Assembly: GCA_937911845.1 (NCBI GenBank)
Contig: CALDQF010000169.1
Coordinates: 1 to 5,141, forward strand
Reading direction: 5' to 3'
Length of the DNA: 5,141 bases
DNA from: an uncultured Phycisphaera sp.
GTDB taxonomy: Bacteria; Planctomycetota; Phycisphaerae; Phycisphaerales; SM1A02
A model generated the notes under the pieces. That model was not told the DNA's origin and ran no database searches. It saw only the letters and a program-made list of their open reading frames with translations. The position numbers and the translations under genes are program-made. This document shows, in pieces, positions 1-5,141 of this stretch. Position 1 is the first letter of the stretch. Each line of letters starts with the position of its first letter.

Positions 1-1514
1 CCATCAACGTCACTGTTGCAGTCTCCGCCGTTGTTTGAGTTGTCGGTGAGGAACGCGCTCGAGCTGCCGTCTGGAGTTTCAGTGGGATTCCCCCGATCGC
101 AGTTGGTGATCGGAACGCCACGAGTCCATTGTCCATCGGTTGCGGTACCGCTAACGGTCCATCCGGAATTGGTTTCAAATCCGTCAAGGAAAAGCACATC
201 CACATTGTCAACCACCGTGGCATCAAAATCGCCAAGACGTCGTTCGCCACCCATCACGTCAGACGCCGCGACAGACCATGTGAGGGTCGATGTGCAGGGC
301 AACGGTCCGGTGCTTCCAATCCACCGTGCACTTGCCGCGTTGAAGTTCAGGGGGACGCTGCTGGCAACGCCATCAATGGAGAAGTCGAGGACGGGGGAGT
401 TGGGATCAAGTGCTCCGGCTTCGGTCTCTTCGATTTGCAGCGAGACCGCCAAGCCCGAACTGCCCACGTTTGGCGTTGGTGGGGTGTCAAGGGTCAGGTT
501 AAGAGGAACGCCGGGGCCAACTTCTGGAAGCTCGGAACGGTAAAACTCCAAGGTGCATCGCATTCGACGGGCTTGATTCGGCGTGAACTGGTTCATGCAC
601 GCGTCATCTGAGTAGTCCATGTAATTGTTGACCGGATCCAAACTTCCGCAAGAGGATGGGGTACCGCAGCCATAGTTTGGACCGCTTTCGGCGTTGGTGT
701 CGCACACCAAGTCCCCAGAAGTTGCGCACGCCGAACCGCACCCCCCTTGGAAGGTGTGGAGCAGACCGAGATAATGCCCCACCTCGTGGGTCAAAGTCCG
801 GCCAAGGTCGTACGGTGCTTGCGTCGAACAATCACCCCAAGATGACCAAAGGACCACCACCCGGTCGCTCTGGTCTCCAGCAATACCTTGCTGCGGGAAT
901 CCTGGCACGTATCCGAGGTTCCCGCTGGCCGTGTTGGTATAGATGTTCATGTACCGGGAAGGATCCCAAGCCAAACTGTTCCAATAGTTCCCTCCGTCAT
1001 TGAACCAGGTGCTGTTGTTGGAATAGGTGATGCCGTTGGTGGGATTTCCGTCAGGATCCACTTCCGCGAGGAAGAATTCAATTTGCACGTCGGTACCAGG
1101 TGCACCGTTGGTCCCAGGAAGCGCTAAGAAGTCTTCGTTGAGGATGCGAATGCCGCTCTCGACACAGTCGATTGAGAGGTTGCCTTGGCTGCCGTTGGTG
1201 AGCACATGGACCACGCATGGAATTCGGTAAAGCGTCACACTTGGGTCGTAGACGGGGGACGGGTTGGTCGAACTCAAGGAGCAGTCGGCGCCTGATCCGC
1301 CGAAGCCGTTGATGCCATCTTCGATCGCAGTCGCGTCTAGCCCGCAGCGCCACAGCCGACCAGGTCGCGCTGCGAAGTAGTCGTTCCAGTCTTCATAGGT
1401 GATGTTGTCCTCAACAATGTGGCCATCGGAGTACTGCCATGGCCCATCATGATTGGGCGGGGGTACATCAGGGTTAACAAAAAGGGACACAAAGCAGAAG
1501 AAGGGGCTGATCAT
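1..1514 (-). CDS. Secreted M43 (pappalysin/ulilysin-like) zinc metalloprotease, 3' partial
   Basis: I translated this by hand: the frame stays open from ATG 1514 to the window edge (504 full codons), so the 3' end is missing. The in-frame TGA at 1521-1523 excludes a longer in-frame start. The N-terminus (MISPFFCFVSLFV) is hydrophobic but short and lacks a basic n-region. Cys57 in an R-C-G context is a candidate cysteine switch. The catalytic domain spans about 95-325: HEVGHYLGLLH (243-253, DNA 756-788) gives zinc ligands His243, His247, His253 and catalytic Glu244; YMDYSDDACMNQFTPNQ with Met299 is the pappalysin-type Met-turn region; several Cys lie between. Residues 335-430 are beta-rich and unassigned. 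From 436 a segment with FETNSGWTVSG and TDGQWTRGVP resembles jelly-roll-like domains of bacterial secreted proteins. Likely an extracellular zinc endopeptidase. A repeat/dockerin tail like its neighbours' may lie beyond the window but is not seen. Confidence 0.9.
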   Translation of the reverse strand, partial: MISPFFCFVSLFVNPDVPPPNHDGPWQYSDGHIVEDNITYEDWNDYFAARPGRLWRCGLDATAIEDGINGFGGSGADCSLSSTNPSPVYDPSVTLYRIPCVVHVLTNGSQGNLSIDCVESGIRILNEDFLALPGTNGAPGTDVQIEFFLAEVDPDGNPTNGITYSNNSTWFNDGGNYWNSLAWDPSRYMNIYTNTASGNLGYVPGFPQQGIAGDQSDRVVVLWSSWGDCSTQAPYDLGRTLTHEVGHYLGLLHTFQGGCGSACATSGDLVCDTNAESGPNYGCGTPSSCGSLDPVNNYMDYSDDACMNQFTPNQARRMRCTLEFYRSELPEVGPGVPLNLTLDTPPTPNVGSSGLAVSLQIEETEAGALDPNSPVLDFSIDGVASSVPLNFNAASARWIGSTGPLPCTSTLTWSVAASDVMGGERRLGDFDATVVDNVDVLFLDGFETNSGWTVSGTATDGQWTRGVPITNCDRGNPTETPDGSSSAFLTDNSNNGGDCNSDVD

Positions 1515-1577
1515 GGGTTCTCAATTTAAAGAGAGGGTTTCATAGAATTTCTAGACGTTGGTTGGCTTGTCATTTGG
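1515..1577 (-). promoter_or_regulatory. S1-to-M43 intergenic gap with a stub reading frame and a duplicated start context
   Basis: 63 bases between the S1 stop and the M43 ATG. No stem-loop followed by T-run is seen; the only inverted repeat is TAGAA/TTCTA (1543-1553), too small for a terminator. The gap contains a 15-codon frame (1526-1573, MTSQPTSRNSMKPSL then TAA) whose internal ATG at 1543 sits in nearly the same context as the S1 start (TTCTATGAAA or TCTATGAAA after GAAATT). No strong Shine-Dalgarno precedes ATG 1514 (GAGAACCC). Confidence 0.4.
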
Positions 1578-3434
1578 TTAACAGGGTCCCCATTTGGACA
1601 GCAAATTCAAGAGGTCGTTGAATTCCACGAGGCCGTTGCCATCGAAATCTTCCTCGCAACCTCCACAAGCACCCCATGATCCAAGGACTTCAAGCAGGTC
1701 GGCAAAATCAACCAATCCGTTGTCGTTCAGGTCTTCAGGACACGGCGGTGGTGCACATGAACTCGAGGCACAGTCGGCGGCGTCAGATACACCGCCGGCA
1801 TTCGAGCAAGTATCAGGAAGCAGGACAACACAGTCACCGCTCGCCAGGCAACACGCACGAGGGGCACAGCCATTGTCGGCACAGTCAGATCCAAGACCTA
1901 CAAAAAATCCGCCGCCATTTGCGCAACCTACTGGGGTGAGCTCAGAGCATTGTGAGCCAAAGCAGCAAGCGCCGGTCGACGGTGGAGGACACGGTGATGG
2001 TGCGCAGGTGGTCTCTGCCCCCTCAAAGGCCCCACCGGCGGAGTCACATTCGTCGTTGAACACCGAGACGCAGGAGCCGTTGGCAAAGCAGCAGGCTCCA
2101 GGTGCAGGGATACCAAACTCTCCCCCGCGAGACTCGATTGCGTTCCGGTACACCGCCGAACCTGTCCACCACGAGATGTCTCCATACGTGCTGGTACTGG
2201 TGGTTCCTCCGGAAAGGACGCCAGCGATAACCCATTCTCCTCCCAGTTGGACGAGAATTGGACCGCCACTGTCGCCACCAGCAGTGGTTGCTTCGTACTG
2301 CAAAGGGGTAGAACTACTTCCGCCGATTGAATTGGCGTTGTTGCTTCCGTTATCAAAGTCTGTGGAAATAATGTTGGAGCCACCTCCACCTGATGCGGGG
2401 CTTCCGTATCGATCAATAATATTTTCTCCACCCCATCGATATCCATCGGAACTGAAGTTGTGGCCAGAACTCCCCAGGCCGTTGAGTCCATACCCCACAG
2501 TTGCGCAGAGCATTCCTTCGAGTTCATTGGTCTGGTCAATAAGTCGCATGGGTACCGCGACACTCGCTGGCACGGGGGAACTCAAGGTGAGAATGGAGAC
2601 ATCACCTCCGTCCAAAAGTGATCCGCTGCCATCGGGAAGGAACGAGGATTGGACGGTTCGAAAAACAAGGCCTCCTCCGTTCAGGTTGTCTCCAAAGACA
2701 ATTTGACTTCCTGGTCCAGCGCCGCAGTGGCGAGCGCACAGCACAACATTCGGAGCGATCAAGGTCCCGGTGCATCCCCCACCGACGGATACCACAGCGT
2801 CAAAGGCAGCCCCATAAGCCCGTCCTCCAGAGATACCCATGGCGTTGTTGACGACAATTCTCGGAAAAATTCCCCACTCTGCTTGGGTGGAGTCGGATGG
2901 GTCATAGTTGTTGACGTCAATTTGACGTTGAGAAAGCAGGTCTCCAGTTTGGCCATCCACAATCGCTTCCATGTGCGTCGGACTGACCGGTTCTCCGCTG
3001 TCGGCCAGCGTGGTGATGACTTCCCAGCACAATCTGGCATGGGTATTGGTTTGGAACCAAACAACGTTTGCCTCTGAAGCCACAGGTAAATCAACGTTGG
3101 CTTCAGCAACTGTTGCCGCAAGATTCTTTGAAATTGCGGGAAAAGTGGCATCAAAGGTTGCTGGATCCTCGAACTGGTCCAAGCCAGGGATCACGAAGTT
3201 GTTGCCGTCCGATTCAGCAACCACTCGAGCGCCGTGCAGCGGGATTCGATCAACGAATCTTTGGTAGTAGTTGGCCTGCGGCGGATCGTACGATTTTCCA
3301 GAAACCATTTGGATGCTGGATGGCTGATTCAGCAGTTGGTCGGTGACTTCTGATTGTTCGGACATGAAGTCCTGACCAAAAGTTGAGTTCAAGGTCAGAA
3401 AGCTGAAAGCTGTGAGAAAATGTACGTATTTCAT
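1578..3434 (-). CDS. Secreted trypsin-fold (S1) serine protease with PepSY-like prodomain, Cys-rich repeats and dockerin tail
   Basis: 618 residues from ATG 3434. I prefer this start to a TTG at 3461, because the TTG overlaps the upstream stop and adds MLRERLEIS before an otherwise normal signal peptide (MKYVHFLTAFSFLTLNSTFG, cut probably after Gly20). Residues 114-172 resemble a PepSY/FTP propeptide (CWEV..., then IVDGQTGDLLS). The catalytic domain spans about 193-440: GGGCTGTLI, His236 in CARHC, Asp278 in GGDVSIL, Ser389 in GGDSGGP, so the triad is complete. Cys221 and Cys237 match the conserved histidine-loop disulfide. Three six-Cys repeats (446-560) and a two-loop dockerin (565-618) ending WGPC follow. 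Role: extracellular endopeptidase. The residue six before the catalytic Ser is Thr383 rather than Asp, so trypsin-like Arg/Lys preference is unlikely. It lies between two secreted metalloproteases, probably in the same transcript. Confidence 0.93.
   Translation of the reverse strand: MKYVHFLTAFSFLTLNSTFGQDFMSEQSEVTDQLLNQPSSIQMVSGKSYDPPQANYYQRFVDRIPLHGARVVAESDGNNFVIPGLDQFEDPATFDATFPAISKNLAATVAEANVDLPVASEANVVWFQTNTHARLCWEVITTLADSGEPVSPTHMEAIVDGQTGDLLSQRQIDVNNYDPSDSTQAEWGIFPRIVVNNAMGISGGRAYGAAFDAVVSVGGGCTGTLIAPNVVLCARHCGAGPGSQIVFGDNLNGGGLVFRTVQSSFLPDGSGSLLDGGDVSILTLSSPVPASVAVPMRLIDQTNELEGMLCATVGYGLNGLGSSGHNFSSDGYRWGGENIIDRYGSPASGGGGSNIISTDFDNGSNNANSIGGSSSTPLQYEATTAGGDSGGPILVQLGGEWVIAGVLSGGTTSTSTYGDISWWTGSAVYRNAIESRGGEFGIPAPGACCFANGSCVSVFNDECDSAGGAFEGAETTCAPSPCPPPSTGACCFGSQCSELTPVGCANGGGFFVGLGSDCADNGCAPRACCLASGDCVVLLPDTCSNAGGVSDAADCASSSCAPPPCPEDLNDNGLVDFADLLEVLGSWGACGGCEEDFDGNGLVEFNDLLNLLSKWGPC
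1581..1742 (-). other. Dockerin-like domain of the S1 protease, terminal Cys
   Basis: Protein residues 565-618. Loops DLNDNGLVDFAD (568-579) and DFDGNGLVEFND (596-607) with helices LLEVLGSWGAC and LLNLLSKWGPC. The second loop has Glu where the first has Asp at position 9. Cys positions (start CPEDL, GACGGC between loops, final residue) match the M12B tail one for one. It presumably docks or anchors both proteases to the same receptor. Confidence 0.85.
1755..2099 (-). repeat. Three tandem six-cysteine 'GACCF' protein repeats in the S1 protease
   Basis: Units at protein residues 446-482, 488-523 and 526-560 (DNA 1989-2099, 1866-1973, 1755-1859). The same Cys spacing as in the M12B protease: CC, C, C, then GG, C, C. 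The third unit is the most diverged (RACCL start, no aromatic after GG). Unit 2 (GGGFFVGLGSDC) is close to unit 1 of the M12B protein (SGGFFFGLGEDC), but the codons differ at many synonymous sites, so this is not a recent copy. Pro-rich linkers (CPPPST, CAPPPC) join the units. Confidence 0.85.
2919..3095 (-). other. PepSY/FTP-like propeptide segment of the S1 protease
   Basis: Protein residues 114-172. The order is a hydrophobic strand (NVVWF), a second strand LCWEVITT, then MEAIVDGQTGDLLS. This follows the thermolysin-family propeptide pattern in which LAWEV... is followed by ...VDA.TG.IL. In M4 proteases such a region inhibits and helps fold the enzyme. The match is by motif only, without a profile search. 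Confidence 0.55.
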
Positions 3435-3454
3435 AGAAATTTCCAATCGCTCTC
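3435..3454 (-). promoter_or_regulatory. Short junction between M12B stop and S1 start, weak ribosome-binding site
   Basis: Only 20 bases (minus-strand GAGAGCGATTGGAAATTTCT) separate the TAA ending at 3455 from ATG 3434. GGAAA five bases before the ATG is the only purine-rich candidate for ribosome binding and is a weak match. There is no room for a terminator and promoter, so co-transcription, and possibly translational coupling, is likely. Confidence 0.5.
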
Positions 3455-5141
3455 TTAGCAATCTCCGAAGGCAGCAAGCATCACGAGCAGGTCGGCGAAG
3501 TCCACTGTTCCGTTGTTGTTGATGTCTTCATCGCAGGTCCCGCAGGGGCCCCATGCTGCAAGCAGAGATAAAAGATCGTTGAAATCAACGGCACCGTTGT
3601 TGTCCAAATCTTCGGGGCAGGGTTGTTCGCAAGAGACGCTGGCACAATCGACGCCGGAACCACCGAACGTGCCGGCGACTGCCAAGCAAATGGACTCATC
3701 AAGTTGTGCGCAGGTGCCATCGATACAGCAAGCGCCGGTTGAGGGTGTGCAGTCCACGGTGGCACAGGCCGAGCCGGTATTTTGGAAGCTCCCGCCAGCC
3801 GCGTTGCATTGCGTCTCGTTGGTCGAGGTGCAGGCTTCAGTACCAAAGCAGCAGGCTCCGGCCAGACAATCGACTCCGGCACAAGTGCTGTCTACACCTC
3901 GGAATTCACCACCGCCGTTGGCGCAGTCTGAGACTTCAACCACGGAGCAGGTCCCGCTGGGGAAGCAGCAAGAGCCTTCGGGCTCTGGGATTTCGCAGGT
4001 TCCTTGATCGGCTGGGCAATCCTCACCCAGTCCAAAGAAGAAGCCACCACTGCCCTCACATCCACTTTCGTCAAGATCTGTACAGAATCCGGAATTGAAG
4101 CAGCACGCGCCGGCATCGGGAACAGCGGTTCCAATGCAGTTGCTGGTAGCAGCGGTTGTTTGAATAGTGTTTCGACTGTTGGTGCTGAACGTATTGGAGC
4201 AGGTCAGCGAAGAATTCATGGTGTTGCCGTCATCAATGTGATTGCAGCCCCAGTTGTGGCCAAGCTCATGACTGATCAAGTCGGTCTGGCAAGAGGTACT
4301 GAAGCCAGTTTCGCAAAGGCCGTACCCAATGTTCGTACTGCAGATGGCGCCGAGGTAGGCCACGCCAATCGTGCCGCCATCAAGGTTGCGCCCGCTAAAC
4401 ATTTGGACCAAGTCGCGTTGAACACTTTGTTGGTTGCCAATCCAATGGCTTCGAACTTGATCGAGCAAGCCGCCAGCATTGGTCGTGTTGTAGGGGTCAC
4501 TGGCGTTGCTTCTGACAATGATGGTCGTGATGGTGTGCGTGACGTTGACTTCTGGTTCGTAGTTAAAGCCATTCACATTGTTGATGTCGTTGTTGATTTT
4601 GGACTCTGAATTTCCGCCGTAGTCTTGGTAGAACTCGTAATCCATATCACACGCCAGTTCGCATTCGTCGAGAAGTCCGCCGAGAAATCCGGAAGGCAAG
4701 TCCGGAATTTCTTCGAAGCCATCTTGAAGTTCTTCATCAGAAAAGATCGGAAGGTCGTCGACTCCGCACGATCCTTTGCATGGTTCAACTTCGGATTCAT
4801 GCCTTAGTACCTGTCCGCCCAGGTCATCTTCTTCGATCCACCATCGACCATCCTCGTCTTCGAATCCTCCGACGAGTTGATCCCCAACCACCCCGGCAAC
4901 CACACGGGTCTCTGGCCGTCCAGTCAAAATGCCGCGATAGGTGTTCACTGGTCCGGGCTCGACTTCGATGTACGAGCCATCACGCTGTTGTTCAAGCACT
5001 CGGTAGTTGCCCGCTCGGACCGAATGGCGATACAGATCCAGTGTCCATGTCCGGCCGTCTTCTCCGTGCAAGGTGGCTTGCATGGTCATCGGAAGCGATG
5101 GGTCAAAGACCGATTGAATAGGAGTCCCAGTCGGTTCCATG
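3455..5141 (-). CDS. Secreted M12B/reprolysin-like zinc metalloprotease with Cys-rich repeats and C-terminal dockerin (5' partial)
   Basis: The visible part is about 561 residues, numbered here from the first Met (5140). The frame is open to the window edge and no signal peptide is seen, so that Met is probably internal and the true start lies upstream. Residues 1-150 look like a pro-region ending in an acidic stretch with Cys121 and Cys125. Residues about 165-336 form a metzincin catalytic domain: HELGHNWGCNH (291-301, DNA 4238-4270) fits the HExxHxxxxxH zinc site, with ligands His291, His295, His301 and catalytic Glu292; GNTMNS with Met308 is the likely Met-turn. The stretch GTIGVAYLGAIC before the site is typical of bacterial reprolysin-like proteins. 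Four six-Cys repeats (344-504) and a dockerin-like tail (508-561) ending in Cys follow. Expected role: extracellular zinc-dependent endopeptidase; substrate unknown. Next gene starts 20 bases downstream. Fold call is strong; exact subfamily is less sure. Confidence 0.9.
   Translation of the reverse strand, partial: MEPTGTPIQSVFDPSLPMTMQATLHGEDGRTWTLDLYRHSVRAGNYRVLEQQRDGSYIEVEPGPVNTYRGILTGRPETRVVAGVVGDQLVGGFEDEDGRWWIEEDDLGGQVLRHESEVEPCKGSCGVDDLPIFSDEELQDGFEEIPDLPSGFLGGLLDECELACDMDYEFYQDYGGNSESKINNDINNVNGFNYEPEVNVTHTITTIIVRSNASDPYNTTNAGGLLDQVRSHWIGNQQSVQRDLVQMFSGRNLDGGTIGVAYLGAICSTNIGYGLCETGFSTSCQTDLISHELGHNWGCNHIDDGNTMNSSLTCSNTFSTNSRNTIQTTAATSNCIGTAVPDAGACCFNSGFCTDLDESGCEGSGGFFFGLGEDCPADQGTCEIPEPEGSCCFPSGTCSVVEVSDCANGGGEFRGVDSTCAGVDCLAGACCFGTEACTSTNETQCNAAGGSFQNTGSACATVDCTPSTGACCIDGTCAQLDESICLAVAGTFGGSGVDCASVSCEQPCPEDLDNNGAVDFNDLLSLLAAWGPCGTCDEDINNNGTVDFADLLVMLAAFGDC
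3458..3619 (-). other. Dockerin-like domain of the M12B protease, terminal Cys
   Basis: Protein residues 508-561. Two EF-hand-like calcium loops: DLDNNGAVDFND (511-522) and DINNNGTVDFAD (539-550), each followed by a hydrophobic helix (LLSLLAAWGPC, LLVMLAAFGDC). Asp and Asn sit at loop positions 1, 3 and 5, Gly at 6 and Asp at 12, as in type I dockerins. Cys residues lie before the first loop, twice between loops (GPCGTC), and as the final residue. Dockerins bind cohesins; here no cohesin is visible in the window, so the partner is unknown. The Cys pattern matches what I recall as the planctomycete GC-type dockerin. Confidence 0.85.
3629..4111 (-). repeat. Four tandem six-cysteine 'GACCF' protein repeats in the M12B protease
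   Basis: Repeat units at protein residues 344-382, 389-425, 428-464 and 469-504 (DNA 3995-4111, 3866-3976, 3749-3859, 3629-3736). Each reads roughly G-x-C-C-[FI], G-x-C or a close variant, a run of about 6-7, C, three or four residues, GG (AG in unit 4), a short loop, C, three to five residues, C. That is six cysteines per unit, probably three disulfides. Short linkers rich in Pro, Ser or Glu separate some units. I know no family name for it. It likely acts as a rigid extracellular spacer or a binding module between enzyme and dockerin. Confidence 0.85.

Noticed and set aside
16..611. Two overlapping plus-strand frames opposite the M43 gene
   Set aside because: The minus-strand frame is open for 504 codons and carries pappalysin-type motifs; the plus frames overlap each other and have no recognisable content.
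1543..1553. Inverted repeat in the S1-M43 gap as a terminator
   Set aside because: Arms of five bases with a one-base centre cannot form a stable hairpin and no T-run follows on the minus strand.
1594..2706. Long plus-strand open frame (370 codons)
   Set aside because: It lies wholly opposite the S1 gene, whose catalytic motifs and tail are unmistakable; the plus-strand product is low-complexity, Pro/Ser-rich and has no recognisable domain.
3435..3461. TTG start at 3461 for the S1 protease
   Set aside because: It would overlap the upstream stop and put a charged stretch before a clean MK signal peptide that begins at ATG 3434.
1578..3619. LPXTG or PEP-CTERM type cell-wall sorting signal at the protein C-termini
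   Set aside because: Both proteins end in the dockerin-like module with no hydrophobic transmembrane helix and no basic tail.
1755..4111. DNA-level direct repeats or recent duplication between the two protease tails
   Set aside because: The repeats are clear in protein but short in DNA: the longest shared run I noticed is CAAAGCAGCAGGCTCC near 2087 and 3844, which simply encodes the GACCF core.
4004..4609. Plus-strand open frame of 201 codons, Ala/Val-rich
   Set aside because: It is antisense to the M12B catalytic domain and shows no motif or signal peptide; the composition follows from the reverse complement of the metalloprotease codons.

Overview
The window carries three genes, all on the minus strand and packed head to tail, and no RNA gene, mobile element or CRISPR array. 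Read in transcription order (from the high coordinate down) they encode three secreted proteases with unrelated catalytic folds: an M12B/reprolysin-like zinc metalloprotease (3455-5141, its 5' end lies outside the window), a chymotrypsin-fold S1 serine protease (1578-3434, complete) and an M43 pappalysin/ulilysin-like zinc metalloprotease (1-1514, its 3' end lies outside). The gaps are 20 and 63 bases, with no convincing terminator in either, so a single transcript is likely.

The two proteins whose C-termini are visible share one tail: tandem six-cysteine repeats that begin G-A-C-C-F (four copies in the M12B protein, three in the S1 protein), then a dockerin-like pair of EF-hand-type calcium loops in which the very last residue of the protein is cysteine. 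This architecture, with secreted proteases ending in a CPEDL..N.NG.VDF.DLL..L..WG.C module, is what I associate with Planctomycetota, particularly Phycisphaerae ('GC-type' dockerin proteins). The taxonomic call is an inference from architecture, not from a marker gene.

The M12B protein has an N-terminal pro-region (start not seen), a metzincin catalytic domain with HELGHNWGCNH, the repeats and the dockerin. The S1 protein has a signal peptide, a PepSY/FTP-like prodomain, a plausible R|IVV activation site, an intact His/Asp/Ser triad, the repeats and the dockerin. The M43 protein has a weak hydrophobic N-terminus, a candidate cysteine-switch Cys57, a catalytic domain with HEVGHYLGLLH and a Met-turn, a beta-rich segment, and the start of an FETNSGW-type jelly-roll-like domain before the window edge.

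Taken together this looks like a cassette of extracellular proteases of complementary specificity carried by one common cysteine-rich/dockerin tail, probably for polymer degradation at the cell surface or in a protein complex. The most interesting points are the shared tail on unrelated enzymes, the apparently unnamed six-cysteine repeat, the M4-like prodomain on an S1 protease, and a duplicated start-codon context upstream of the M43 gene that suggests its 5' end has been remodelled. No stretch over 300 bases lacks a gene.
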